A DNA stretch of 64,000 nt from Vibrionales bacterium SWAT-3 (GTDB taxonomy: Bacteria; Pseudomonadota; Gammaproteobacteria; Enterobacterales; Vibrionaceae), in NCBI GenBank assembly GCA_000169995.1, contig AAZW01000001.1:310001-374000 (forward strand), in the 5' to 3' direction. Under the pieces are notes generated by a model. That model did not search any database, had not been told where the DNA came from, and saw nothing but the letters and a program-made list of their open reading frames with translations. The translations under genes and the position numbers were made by a program. Shown here in pieces: positions 41,733-50,587 of this stretch (its first letter is position 1; every line of letters begins with the position of its first letter).

Positions 41733-42566
41733 TCACTGCTCTGAGGCCTGCAATGGGCTCCGTTCTAAAGCCTTCTCATACTCGCTTTGTGGTGAGCTAA
41801 GATAGGTATTTTTCACGAAATCCTTCCACCCTGAAAATAGCGACTCTATCGGCTCATTCGTTATTCCAGATACATCACCGTTACTCTTTATAAGCTTGAT
41901 AAAAGCCTCCTCCCCCCAAGAACGCTCGATAAACTCACCGATGGTATAACCGACTTCATAGATTGTTGAACCACCATTAGGGTTGATATATAACTCTTGA
42001 ACAAGCCCATCAAAACGGGCTTTGATGGCATTCCTGTTATTCATGTGGAACCAATAATCTTCAGATTTATAGATAGCCACCGCTTCCCACAACCAACGAG
42101 GGTTATTCGCAAAATTGGGGTTGATTTGAAGAGTCAGTAAGTGCACAAACTCATGCAATGCTGTTCGTTGGATTTCACCACCAAAATAAAGCAGCCTGAT
42201 TTCATTACTTTTAGGCTCGATGTAACCTGTAGAAAACGCATATCGCTGTCCAATGCTACGCTCTTGCTCATCTAAGTAGGCCTTTTGGCTTTGCCATACT
42301 CTCACTGTTATGACCGGTATTGAGTCCAGGCCGAAGCTCTTCATTAAAGAAGCCTGCTTGAGTAATAGCTCGTTGTGAATACTTGGAATTATCGCAGGTG
42401 AAGTTCCATCGTAAAGGACAAACTTGAACTGTCCTTTATCTGATTCATAGCAACTATCACATACTTGCTCACCGCGAATTTGAAGCACAAAAGCCAAGAC
42501 TAAAACCAGCACCGACATAGTCAAAAACAAGAATGTAACGATGGACTTAGGTGGGTATCTTTTCAT
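41733..42566 (-). CDS. Membrane-anchored putative zinc peptidase (gluzincin, peptidase MA-like)
   Basis: The 277-residue protein has an N-terminal signal anchor (IVTFLFLTMSVLVLVLAFVLQI), so the body is predicted outside the inner membrane. A zinc-peptidase motif ALHEFVHLLTLQI (H-E-x-x-H) is followed by the glutamate of WLWEAVAIYKSEDYW about 25 residues later, the gluzincin arrangement seen in peptidase MA family proteins. A CDSC pair follows the anchor. Substrate unknown. It lies 37 bases downstream of the HAD gene on the same strand. Confidence 0.82.
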   Translation of the reverse strand: MKRYPPKSIVTFLFLTMSVLVLVLAFVLQIRGEQVCDSCYESDKGQFKFVLYDGTSPAIIPSIHNELLLKQASLMKSFGLDSIPVITVRVWQSQKAYLDEQERSIGQRYAFSTGYIEPKSNEIRLLYFGGEIQRTALHEFVHLLTLQINPNFANNPRWLWEAVAIYKSEDYWFHMNNRNAIKARFDGLVQELYINPNGGSTIYEVGYTIGEFIERSWGEEAFIKLIKSNGDVSGITNEPIESLFSGWKDFVKNTYLSSPQSEYEKALERSPLQASEQ

Positions 42567-42603
42567 TTTCTACATCCTCAAATTTAACTCACTCGCCAAG
42601 GTG

Positions 42604-43227
42604 TCAATCTATTAAATTTACGCCAAGCGCCTGCAAGCTGTTTTCACACTGAACGGCATCGGTAAATTGGATAGCAGCCATACCCACAGATCTCGCACCT
42701 TCAACGTTATAAGGCATATCGTCGAGGAAGACGGTTTCTGAAGCTTTAAGCCCATAATTAGATAGAAGCGCTTGGTAGATTTCAGGTTGTGGCTTAAGCA
42801 TACCAAGCTCAGCGGAGACTGCCACACCATCAAATAACGGCCAAAATTCGTAGGTCTTTTTCAAATACTCGACAATCTCGACCACATTATCGGTCAGCGC
42901 ATACACGCCATAGCCAGAGCGCTTTACACGCTCAATGAGTTCTACAGAACCATGCAGTAAGATCTGCGTTTGTTTGACGTAATAAAACAGGCGATCACAC
43001 TCTAATGGAGATAAGTTGAGTTCTCGTTGATAACGGAGCTTGGCCTCGCTCTCGCTTAATAAGCCTTTGTTTAAATCCAACCAAATTGCACTTTGGAAGA
43101 TGGAACGTGCTCGTGATTCCAAATCGTCAATATCACCAAATGTAAGACGTGCTATTTCCAATGGTGCCCAACGCACAATCACATTCCCTACGTCGAACAC
43201 GACATTTTTGATTTCATTTGCACTCAT
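42604..43227 (-). CDS. HAD-superfamily hydrolase (YihX/IA-v3-like)
   Basis: ATG 43227 with GGAGAG upstream gives 207 residues. HAD motif I is VVFDVGNVIVRW (nucleophile Asp; Gly at +2 as in YihX-type phosphatases). Motif II is YALTDNV, the motif III Lys is in GMLKPQPEIYQ, and motif IV is VFLDDMPYNVEGAR. It likely dephosphorylates a small metabolite such as a sugar phosphate. The peptidase-like gene follows closely, but no functional link is evident. Confidence 0.92.
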   Translation of the reverse strand: MSANEIKNVVFDVGNVIVRWAPLEIARLTFGDIDDLESRARSIFQSAIWLDLNKGLLSESEAKLRYQRELNLSPLECDRLFYYVKQTQILLHGSVELIERVKRSGYGVYALTDNVVEIVEYLKKTYEFWPLFDGVAVSAELGMLKPQPEIYQALLSNYGLKASETVFLDDMPYNVEGARSVGMAAIQFTDAVQCENSLQALGVNLID

Positions 43228-43770
43228 ACACTCTCCAGAGAACGTCATGTAATTCAATCTAGGCAAACACTAGGTGCCGCAAATAAAGAATCATGACGAA
43301 CGTTTATAAATTAAAGCTTCATTCAGAATATACAATCAATTGAACATAAAAAAGGCCATCATTACGATGGCCTTCTCATTATTTACAAGTGAGCTAATTA
43401 TCAACACAAATCGGCTTCGGATGAGACAATAGTTGGCGCGCCAGCTGTTTCCAATCACTGTTGGAAGTCGATTGCTATACGCTTATCTATCAGCGGTATA
43501 TTAAGTCCCGTTCTATACCCTTCCCCTATTTTTATGACGTAGAATGCACTTTTTGGCTTTCTAGTTTAGACTCTATTCTCTCGAGTTAACACGATGCGCA
43601 TTCACGATTAAGCCTCAAAATACACCGACTTAAGCCGTTTAGTAAGACTCATTTCTCATCCTCCAAATGCCCTTATGTGTTATAATTCTTAGTCTCTCAA
43701 AGCGTGCTGAATCCCTGATTTAGTTCACTATTCTTTAACCACAGTGAATCCACTTTAACGTTATCGAACT
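43228..43770. other. Intergenic region between divergent HAD and GntR genes
   Basis: About 540 bases hold no gene I can support. The only clear element is a 9-bp perfect stem AAGGCCATC/GATGGCCTT (43352-43360 with 43366-43374) with A and T flanks. It looks like a bidirectional terminator without an obvious gene on either side. The promoter of the GntR-family gene must lie in the last 100 bases. Confidence 0.5.
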
Positions 43771-43937
43771 ATGAAAAAATACGAATTAGTTGTCCAAGAT
43801 ATTGTGAGTAAGATCTGTCAAAACAGTATCAACCATAAGCTTCCAGCGGAAAGAGAACTCTCTGAAATATATGGCTTATCTCGATTTACTATTCGAAAAG
43901 CACTGGCAAAGCTAGAAGCGATTGGCATGGTCACATC
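43771..43937 (+). pseudogene. GntR/UTRA-family regulator, 5' part, cut by an IS
   Basis: The first 55 residues encode the GntR winged HTH (MKKYELVVQDIVSKICQNSI, LPAERELSEIYGLSRFTIRKALAKLEAIGMVTS). The frame enters the insertion sequence and stops after nine IS-derived residues. The continuation KVGSGYFVNTALIG is found at 45172 onward. Without the IS the gene would encode about 236 residues. The DNA-binding domain alone lacks the dimerisation/effector part. Confidence 0.92.
43928..43937. repeat. Target-site duplication, left copy (TGGTCACATC)
   Basis: Ten bases abut the left end of the ISAs1-family element and recur at 45172-45181 abutting the right end. Confidence 0.85.
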
Positions 43938-45171
43938 AAGGGCGGGATCGAACTTTAACCATTGAAAATAATGGATTTATTTTACAGGGAACTTTTTTAG
44001 ATAATCACGATCTGATCATGAAGTAAAAAAACATGAGAAATTCGCACATGATTATCATTGAGCAACTTAAAAAAGTGAAAGATACCCGTTCGCACATCAA
44101 TCAAGTTTATCCTGTTATGGAAGTCGCTTTCGTGGTCATAACAGCCATGATTTGTGGTCAAAATAAATGGACAGAGATTAAGGATTTCGGTGAAGGAAAT
44201 ATCGAGTGGTTACGTGAGTATTTCCCCTACGAAAATGGTCTTCCCACTCGACATAATATAGCTGCGATCATGAGATCCGTTGTGCCAGAGACGCTATTGG
44301 AAGCTATGGTGGGCTGGGTCAATTTGCACAGAGAGAAGCATGCTCAGCCTATAATCAGTGTTGATGGGAAGGTTCTAAAAGGGGCAAAAGCAAGCAAACA
44401 ACAGCACCCCCTCTATATGGTTTCGGCATTTGATGTAGACGAGGGTTTGACTCTCACACACCAACCTTGTGACGGCAAAGGTATGGAGCTGCTAGCAATA
44501 AGAAACATGCTAGACGCTTTAGATATCAAAGGATGTTTATTAACTGCTGATGCCCTGCATTGTCAGGTTGAAACACTGAATAAAGTAGTTGATAAAGGTG
44601 GAGATATCCTAGTACAAGTTAAACTGAATCAACCAAGTTTATTAGCAGAAATTGATGTGCAATTCCAAGACTATTGGGCTTTGCCTGAAGATAAACAGGA
44701 ATCATACATCACGGAAGAGAAAGGGCATGGTAGAAAAGAGGTTCGTGAGGTTTACGTGCTTCCTGCAGCCTTCAGCGAAGCACTCAGACAGAAGTGGTGT
44801 CTCGTAAAAAGCATTGTTGCAGTGGTAAGAGATAGGAGTGTCAAAGGGAAAGGAAGTTATGAAACCTCGTACTATATTTGCACAGACCATTTATCTTTAG
44901 AGTTAGCCTCAAAGGCAACAAGAAAGCATTGGCATATTGAGAATCAGCAGCACTGGGCGTTGGACGTAATTTTCAAAGAAGACGAGCAGCGAATTTACGC
45001 TGGGGATTCAGCGTTGAATATGGCTTGTTGTCGTCGCTTTGTGCAGAACCTATTTAGAAAATCAGAGGGTAACTTGTCTGTACCAAGAAAGATGAACCAA
45101 GCCGCATGGAATAAAGATTACAGGGAAAAAGTTCTTTTTACATCAGATTAACAAAGTATATTCGCGCCCTT
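43938..45171 (+). mobile_element. ISAs1-family insertion sequence, 1234 bp
   Basis: The element has imperfect terminal inverted repeats starting AAGGGCG (left from 43938; right end 45171, read on the opposite strand), with ACTTT shared further in. It is flanked by a 10-bp direct repeat. It carries one transposase of 372 residues on the + strand. Size and transposase type fit the ISAs1 family. The host gene is a GntR-type regulator. Confidence 0.9.
44033..45151 (+). CDS. ISAs1-family transposase
   Basis: This 372-residue DDE transposase has the ISAs1 N-terminal domain (DTRSHINQVYPVMEVAFVVITAMICG, GLPTRHNIAAIMR). The catalytic core begins IISVDGKVLKGAK (first Asp), then LLTADALHCQ (second Asp) and ends in the Y-R-E region represented by RKHWHIENQQHWALDVIFKEDEQRI. 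The frame is intact, so it may be active. It transposes the 1.2-kb element and is unrelated to the interrupted regulator. Confidence 0.93.
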   Translation: MRNSHMIIIEQLKKVKDTRSHINQVYPVMEVAFVVITAMICGQNKWTEIKDFGEGNIEWLREYFPYENGLPTRHNIAAIMRSVVPETLLEAMVGWVNLHREKHAQPIISVDGKVLKGAKASKQQHPLYMVSAFDVDEGLTLTHQPCDGKGMELLAIRNMLDALDIKGCLLTADALHCQVETLNKVVDKGGDILVQVKLNQPSLLAEIDVQFQDYWALPEDKQESYITEEKGHGRKEVREVYVLPAAFSEALRQKWCLVKSIVAVVRDRSVKGKGSYETSYYICTDHLSLELASKATRKHWHIENQQHWALDVIFKEDEQRIYAGDSALNMACCRRFVQNLFRKSEGNLSVPRKMNQAAWNKDYREKVLFTSD

Positions 45172-45181
45172 TGGTCACATC
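45172..45181. repeat. Target-site duplication, right copy (TGGTCACATC)
   Basis: This second copy of the 10-bp direct repeat lies immediately beyond the right end of the ISAs1-family element. Confidence 0.85.
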
Positions 45182-45722
45182 TAAGGTGGGGTCAGGTTAT
45201 TTCGTCAACACAGCTCTAATTGGTACACCTTTAGTCTACAACTCGATCACAGAGAACAGCTTTGAAGAGATCTCTTACAAAAAGATCCAGTTGAACAAAG
45301 CACTACCCGACAATCATGAGCAGCAAATTTTTTCATTAAGCGACAACGAATATATTTGGAAAATCAGACGCCTTCGATTGATCAATAATAAAGTGGTTCA
45401 AATTGAAGAAGCAAAAATCCCAGTTAGCGTATTTCCTGAAATGAATGCGGAGATCATAGAAAGCTCGATTCAAAAACACGCTTTGTCAAAAGGGCTGCAA
45501 ATCGATAGTTATTTGACGACTTATCAGGCTGTTAACGTATCTAAAGAAGATGCTGAACTGCTTGGTTGTAAAAAGAATGTCGCTGCGATGAATATTACTA
45601 ACCGAGGTTTCTTAGCGTCTGGTGAGTTATTTATAGTCAGCGATATTATTGATATTAATTACCAATGCACGTATCACACCCCTTTTAACAGTGAGAGCAT
45701 GAGCTACCGAGATAATAAGTAA
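45172..45722 (+). pseudogene. GntR/UTRA-family regulator, 3' part, cut by an IS
   Basis: This part carries the end of the wing (MVTSKVGSGYFVNT) and a full UTRA ligand domain (SLSDNEYIWKIRRLRLINNKVVQIEEAKIPVS, then DSYLTTYQAVNVSKEDAELLGC, ASGELFIVSDIIDINYQ). UTRA domains bind sugar phosphates or related effectors. Its neighbours are the ManD-like dehydratase (convergent) and the PTS-kdgK-eda genes, which it very likely controlled before the insertion. Confidence 0.9.
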
Positions 45723-45849
45723 TAATACTAACCAGGTGATGATTATATTTAGTGGGAAAGGTTAGTGACTGACTATTAAAGATAATAATTTAAATCACCA
45801 ATAATATAATCTTATTATTACCTAATTTTAATTAGACAATCAACTCAAA

Positions 45850-45876
45850 AAAATGGCCGCTAATAGCGGCCATTTT
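45850..45876. terminator. Terminator between convergent regulator and dehydratase genes
   Basis: A 12-bp stem (45850-45861 with 45865-45876) is flanked by runs of A and T, so it can act in both directions. Confidence 0.88.
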
Positions 45877-45892
45877 ATTTTAAAAGTACAAG

Positions 45893-47092
45893 TTAAGGGG
45901 TATGGATAGCGCCATCAGGAAGGCGGCTTTGTGTCCACTCGTGGGGGCGATACATCACAGGAAATTCCGCGGCAGCCTCTCGGTCAATCTCAACACCAAT
46001 TCCGGCAATTTCAGATGCGTATAAGTAACCATTGATCGGCTCTGCTGCATTCGGGAATACCTTGTGTGTATTCCCGTTGTACTCGACATGCTCTTGAATC
46101 GCCGCATTATGTAAATGCACGTTCAAATGCGTGTTCACCGCAGCGCCAATTGGCGTCATATCTGGTGGACAGTGCCATGCAATACGAACACCGAAGTTCT
46201 GGCATAAATGTCCAAGTTTCAGAGCTGGCGTGATACCACCGATTTGTGAAACATGGCAACGAATGAAGTCGATTCGACGATTCGCGATCAGAGATTTCCA
46301 CTCTTCAGGGTTATTAAATAACTCACCTAACCCCAATGATACCGAGCTTTGGCTGCGAATATTATCTAGCCATTCCGTTTGGTTTGGCGGAAGAATATCC
46401 TCGATGAAGTACGGCTTATATTGCTCGACTTCCTTCGCAAATTGTATTGCCTGATTTGGGAAAAGACGCTCATGCACATCGTGGAGGATATGGAATTGGT
46501 TACCATATTTCTCTCTCAGCGACTTAAACATGGTTAGCGTGTTGTCCATGTACTGATCTTGGTCGTAATACGAACCTTCAGTCGGGTTTTGAGTGGTATG
46601 TAAATCGGTTGGAACACCGCCATAGAAGCCAAGCTGACAACGTATATGCTTGTAGCCTTTCTCTAAGAAACCTTCAACCAAATCATAAATGCCTTCCATG
46701 GTGTCGCTTGTCGCATGCGTATACACAGGGATTGCGTCACGAGACTTACCACCAAACAATTGATGCAGAGGCATACCTGCTAACTTAGCTTTAATATCCC
46801 ACAGTGCCATATCAACACCAGAGATCGCATTATTGATGACAGGTCCATTTCGCCAGTAAGCGTTAACCATCATCATTTGCCATAAGTCTTCAATATTATT
46901 GGCGTTTTTCCCAATAAGAATAGGTTTTAAATATTCATCGACCATTGTTTTTACAGCAAGTGGTCGCTGTTGGAATGTTGCACAACCAAAGCCAGTCACA
47001 CCTTCATTCGTTTCAACGACAACGGTAATTAGGTTGTGCCTATCTGGCTTAGTAATAATACAATGGATATCGGATATAATAGTTTCTTTCAC
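45893..47092 (-). CDS. Enolase-superfamily sugar-acid dehydratase, ManD/RspA-like
   Basis: The 399-residue enzyme belongs to the mannonate dehydratase subgroup. Characteristic parts are [39 protein letters not shown] and metal/catalytic residues in [11 protein letters not shown] (Asp, His), [11 protein letters not shown] (Glu), [13 protein letters not shown] (Glu) and [12 protein letters not shown] (His). It ends near PDGAIHTP. Subgroup members dehydrate D-mannonate and/or D-gluconate to 2-keto-3-deoxygluconate, and some have little activity. KdgK and Eda genes nearby would take the product on to pyruvate and glyceraldehyde-3-phosphate. It is divergent from the PTS gene across a complex inverted repeat. 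Confidence 0.92.
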   Translation of the reverse strand: MKETIISDIHCIITKPDRHNLITVVVETNEGVTGFGCATFQQRPLAVKTMVDEYLKPILIGKNANNIEDLWQMMMVNAYWRNGPVINNAISGVDMALWDIKAKLAGMPLHQLFGGKSRDAIPVYTHATSDTMEGIYDLVEGFLEKGYKHIRCQLGFYGGVPTDLHTTQNPTEGSYYDQDQYMDNTLTMFKSLREKYGNQFHILHDVHERLFPNQAIQFAKEVEQYKPYFIEDILPPNQTEWLDNIRSQSSVSLGLGELFNNPEEWKSLIANRRIDFIRCHVSQIGGITPALKLGHLCQNFGVRIAWHCPPDMTPIGAAVNTHLNVHLHNAAIQEHVEYNGNTHKVFPNAAEPINGYLYASEIAGIGVEIDREAAAEFPVMYRPHEWTQSRLPDGAIHTP

Positions 47093-47162
47093 AATTAAAT
47101 AACCTAAACTTAAGTCAACTCCTATTATCTAACCGCTTTAAAAATCACATTTCAAGGGCTAA

Positions 47163-47232
47163 TTTTTGCCTAAAAATAATTGGTACGTTAAGTGTTTTTT
47201 TTTGATAAACAAAACATACCAATTGGCAAAAA
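47163..47232. promoter_or_regulatory. Nested inverted repeats between dehydratase and PTS genes (likely operators)
   Basis: AATTGGTA (47178-47185) pairs with TACCAATT (47217-47224), and outside them TTTTTGCC (47163-47170) pairs with GGCAAAAA (47225-47232). The nested symmetry sits midway between divergent start codons, a natural site for the GntR/UTRA regulator. Which arms form the actual operator is not determined. Confidence 0.55.
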
Positions 47233-47353
47233 ACGGTGAAAAAATAATTTTTCGGATTTTAAATGTGATTGAGATCTCTTTTTATTCCGTTGGATTTAAA
47301 TTGGTTGTCGTTATGATTTCTCGAGTTAAATATATTCCAATAACAGGTGTAAT

Positions 47354-48787
47354 ATGCAAATGGTAGAAAAGAGTGATGCCGTTGTGAATAGCTCTAAGTC
47401 ATCATCGAAAAAGAAAAACTTCAAAGAAAATATACAGTTATTAGTCACTGCTCTTGGCGGTGAAGAGAATATCGTGAGTATCACGCACTGTATGACAAGA
47501 CTGAGATTCAAATTAGCCGACGAGTCATTGGCTAACGAAGATGACATCAAGCAAATCACAGGTGTAAAAGGTGTCGTTCTTCAACAAGGTCAAACTCAAG
47601 TGATCATCGGGGTTGAGGTAGAGAAGTGGTTCAACGCCCTATCAAATACGCAACAAGCTGATGCAAGTCCTGCTGATGAACTAGAGAAAGGCAAGCTATT
47701 CCAAGGCGTAATGCGCATTGTTGCTGGCATCTTTGGCCCTGTAGTACCTGCTATTGCGGGTGCTGGTATGCTAATGGGTCTACTATCGGGCCTTATTGCT
47801 ACCAATGTTATCTCTGAAACCTCAGACACGGTTTACTTCTTCCGTTCAATTTCTATTGCGGTGTTCTTCTTCTTACCTATGCTGGTTTCTTTCTCTGCAG
47901 CCAAGGTCTTTAAAGTAAACGAGTACATAGCACTTGCTGTTTCCTCAGCAATGCTAGCACCCAAGCTAGTAGATAAAGCGGCGATGCTAAAAGATGTAGG
48001 TGCAGCTCCGGAGCTAACGGTTCTTGGCGTAGTTCCGATTGAACTACTTAACTACGGCGGTGCGATTGTTCCTGCGATTCTTGCAATCTGGTTATTGTCC
48101 AAAGTGACTCCGTTAGTTGACCGTCTAGTTCCTTCTTCTGCTAAGCCTGTATTCACACCGCTACTGGCGTTTACAGTAACTTCGACCATCACACTATCTT
48201 TTGTTGGCCCTGCGGGTATTTGGCTAAGTAACGGTGCTGGTTGGGTAATGAGTTCATTACTGGAGATCTCTCCAACGTTAACGGGCTTTGTGTTTGGTCT
48301 AACTCGCCCGATTACTATTGTATTCGGCATTCACCACAGCATGACACCGATCAGCCTGAACAACTTCGCACTGTATGGTAAGGATCTACTGATGCCTATC
48401 ATGTGTTTGGGTAACATGGCGATTGCGGGCGCAACTATGGCTATCTGGCACAAACAGCGTAAGACAGTTTCTAAAGAGCAATCTTCGATTACGATGGGTT
48501 CAAGTGTAACGGCGATTCTAGGTATTACGGAGCCCGCTCTGTTTGGTGTCCTAACTAAATACACCAAAGCGATGATGACCGCGAGTTTAGCAGCAGGTGT
48601 GTTCGGTGCTATCTCAGTAACGATTGATACTCACTTAACGAGCTACATTCTTTCTTCTGTATTCAGCCTGCCAGCTTACCTTGCAAGCGGTACACAAAAC
48701 TTCCTTCAAGCAATCATGGGCGTAGTGGGTGTATTCGCACTGTCTTTCATTCTAACCATGTTGTTTGTAAAACTAGACAACAAATAA
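47354..48787 (+). CDS. PTS EIIBC, glucose/sucrose family
   Basis: The 477-residue permease follows AGGTG and ATG 47354. After a Ser/Lys-rich N terminus, the EIIB domain (about residues 22-95) has the phospho-Cys in SITHCMTRLRFKLAD and GVKGVVLQQGQTQVIIG. The IIC domain has about ten hydrophobic helices with GIHHSMTPISL and GITEPALFGV. No IIA domain is fused. It is unlike the PTS at 23782 in detail and opens the PTS-kdgK-eda row. Its product would be a phosphorylated compound; how that feeds the dehydratase is not obvious. Confidence 0.93.
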   Translation: MQMVEKSDAVVNSSKSSSKKKNFKENIQLLVTALGGEENIVSITHCMTRLRFKLADESLANEDDIKQITGVKGVVLQQGQTQVIIGVEVEKWFNALSNTQQADASPADELEKGKLFQGVMRIVAGIFGPVVPAIAGAGMLMGLLSGLIATNVISETSDTVYFFRSISIAVFFFLPMLVSFSAAKVFKVNEYIALAVSSAMLAPKLVDKAAMLKDVGAAPELTVLGVVPIELLNYGGAIVPAILAIWLLSKVTPLVDRLVPSSAKPVFTPLLAFTVTSTITLSFVGPAGIWLSNGAGWVMSSLLEISPTLTGFVFGLTRPITIVFGIHHSMTPISLNNFALYGKDLLMPIMCLGNMAIAGATMAIWHKQRKTVSKEQSSITMGSSVTAILGITEPALFGVLTKYTKAMMTASLAAGVFGAISVTIDTHLTSYILSSVFSLPAYLASGTQNFLQAIMGVVGVFALSFILTMLFVKLDNK

Positions 48788-48814
48788 GCTCCTTTTGACT
48801 TGCTCAAAAAATCC

Positions 48815-48841
48815 ACGTGGCTACCTTCTTTGTAGCCACGT
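48815..48841 (+). promoter_or_regulatory. Intercistronic hairpin between PTS and kdgK
   Basis: A perfect 10-bp stem (48815-48824 with 48832-48841) with no strong T-run lies 28 bases past the PTS stop and 47 bases before kdgK. It could attenuate or stabilise the mRNA. Confidence 0.5.
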
Positions 48842-48887
48842 TCCATCATTTGACACCCAGCAATCCAACTTTTCAAAAAGGCACACT

Positions 48888-49850
48888 ATGAGCCATATTG
48901 CGATTATCGGCGAATGCATGATTGAACTGAATGGCGCACCATTTGGCACCATGCAACAAAGCTATGGCGGAGACACGCTCAACGCCGCTATTTACTTGAA
49001 CCGAAGTGCCACCAGCTATGCTCACCAGACAGGCATACCTGCAGTGCGCACCAGTTACGTCTCAGCTCTAGGCTCAGACGCTATCAGCCAAGAGATGCTT
49101 AACCGATGGCAAGATGAAGGACTATCAACCGAGTTCGTGCTTATTGATGAACAGCGTTCACCCGGGCTCTATCTCATTCAACTTGACGATGTTGGTGAGC
49201 GCACCTTCCTATACTGGCGCAACGATTCTGCGGCTCGCTACATGGTACAGCACCCCAATTTCGATAAGATAGCCAACGAACTTCGTGACGTTGATATGGT
49301 GTTTCTAAGTGGTATTTCCCTTGCGATATTGCCACACAGCGATCAGCTAAAGTTGCTCACTATCATCGAAGGCCTACGTGAACGTGGCGTTACCATCGCC
49401 TTTGATAGTAACTATCGACCTAAGCTGTGGGAATCAGAAAGCGCGACCAAAGAGTGCTATCAACTGGGTTATCAAGTCACTGATATCGCCTTGGTTACCT
49501 TTGATGATGAACAGCAACTATGGGGTGACCAAACCCCTCAAGACACCATCGACCGACTACACAGGCTTGGCGTCAAGACCATCATTGTTAAACTCGGTGC
49601 TGAAGGCTGTTTGGTCAGTGAAACTCCAGAGAAAGCACCAAGCCTGATTGAGACCACGCCAGTCGAAACCGTCATTGATAGCACTTCGGCCGGTGATTCA
49701 TTCAATGGTGGTTTCTTATCTTGTTATCTATCGGGTGGTTCTGTTGAGCAAGCCTGTCGCCAAGGTAATGCACTGGCGAGATTGGTCATTCAGCACCATG
49801 GCGCCATCATCCCTAAAACCATCACAAATACTCTTTTTACCTCTAATTAA
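48888..49850 (+). CDS. kdgK: 2-dehydro-3-deoxygluconokinase
   Basis: ATG 48888 (AAGG upstream) gives a 320-residue PfkB-family kinase; the longer in-frame extension from 48795 runs through the hairpin and is not family-like. The start is MSHIAIIGECMIELNG, the ribokinase signature 1 region is YGGDTLNAAIYL, and the catalytic signature is DSTSAGDSFNGGFL (Asp base). It phosphorylates 2-keto-3-deoxygluconate to KDPG, the substrate of the Eda encoded 10 bases downstream. Confidence 0.95.
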   Translation: MSHIAIIGECMIELNGAPFGTMQQSYGGDTLNAAIYLNRSATSYAHQTGIPAVRTSYVSALGSDAISQEMLNRWQDEGLSTEFVLIDEQRSPGLYLIQLDDVGERTFLYWRNDSAARYMVQHPNFDKIANELRDVDMVFLSGISLAILPHSDQLKLLTIIEGLRERGVTIAFDSNYRPKLWESESATKECYQLGYQVTDIALVTFDDEQQLWGDQTPQDTIDRLHRLGVKTIIVKLGAEGCLVSETPEKAPSLIETTPVETVIDSTSAGDSFNGGFLSCYLSGGSVEQACRQGNALARLVIQHHGAIIPKTITNTLFTSN

Positions 49851-49860
49851 GGAATACACT

Positions 49861-50490
49861 ATGTCTACAATCAACAACCAACTTAAAGCCCTAAAAGTTA
49901 TCCCTGTTATCGCTATCGATAACGCAGAAGACATCATCCCACTAGGTAAAGTTTTAGCAGAAAATGGACTGCCCGCAGCAGAGATCACGTTCCGTTCCGA
50001 TGCTGCTGTTGAAGCGATTCGACTACTTCGCCAAGCGCAACCAGAGATGTTGATTGGCGCAGGAACTATCTTAAATGGTGAGCAAGCACTCGCAGCTAAA
50101 GAAGCGGGCGCGACCTTCGTGGTTTCTCCTGGTTTTAATCCAAATACAGTAAGAGCGTGCCAAGAAATCGGCATCGATATTGTTCCTGGCGTAAACAACC
50201 CAAGCACAGTTGAAGCGGCACTAGAGATGGGCCTCACGACTCTCAAGTTTTTCCCAGCTGAAGCCTCTGGTGGCATCAGCATGGTGAAATCTTTAGTTGG
50301 ACCATACGGCGATATTCGACTCATGCCGACTGGCGGTATCACACCATCTAACATCGATAACTACCTAGCCATACCTCAAGTTTTAGCTTGCGGTGGTACT
50401 TGGATGGTCGACAAGAAGCTCGTTACCAATGGCGAGTGGGACGAGATTGCACGACTAACACGCGAGATTGTTGAACAAGTGAATCCTTAG
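49861..50490 (+). CDS. eda: KDPG/KHG aldolase
   Basis: The intact 209-residue class I aldolase splits 2-keto-3-deoxy-6-phosphogluconate into pyruvate and glyceraldehyde-3-phosphate. The catalytic Glu is in AAEITFRSDAA (about residue 45), the GAGTIL loop is at about 72, the Schiff-base Lys is in TTLKFFPAEASGG (about 133), and the phosphate loop is MPTGGITPSN. It starts 10 bases after kdgK, with AAGGA upstream. It is the intact counterpart of the deleted copy at 21713-22248 and may serve both modules. Confidence 0.96.
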   Translation: MSTINNQLKALKVIPVIAIDNAEDIIPLGKVLAENGLPAAEITFRSDAAVEAIRLLRQAQPEMLIGAGTILNGEQALAAKEAGATFVVSPGFNPNTVRACQEIGIDIVPGVNNPSTVEAALEMGLTTLKFFPAEASGGISMVKSLVGPYGDIRLMPTGGITPSNIDNYLAIPQVLACGGTWMVDKKLVTNGEWDEIARLTREIVEQVNP

Positions 50491-50536
50491 TCGCCAACGC
50501 TCTAGAAAGAACACACTCCCTTTCTTCCAAAACAAC

Positions 50537-50562
50537 AAAGCCACAGCAGACGCTGTGGCTTT
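50537..50562. terminator. Terminator after eda
   Basis: A perfect 11-bp stem (50537-50547 with 50552-50562, 4-base loop) is followed by TCTTTT. It lies between the convergent eda and dsbB-like genes. Confidence 0.9.
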
Positions 50563-50587
50563 TCTTTTCACTATAAAACGTAATCTA

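Noticed and set aside
42618-42833. Short open frame in another frame of the HAD gene
   Set aside because: It overlaps a well-supported HAD gene, has no motif and no ribosome-binding site; it is a shadow frame.
48795-48887. Longer kdgK start (31 extra residues)
   Set aside because: The extension runs through the intercistronic hairpin and does not resemble the family, whereas ATG 48888 begins the usual PfkB N terminus.
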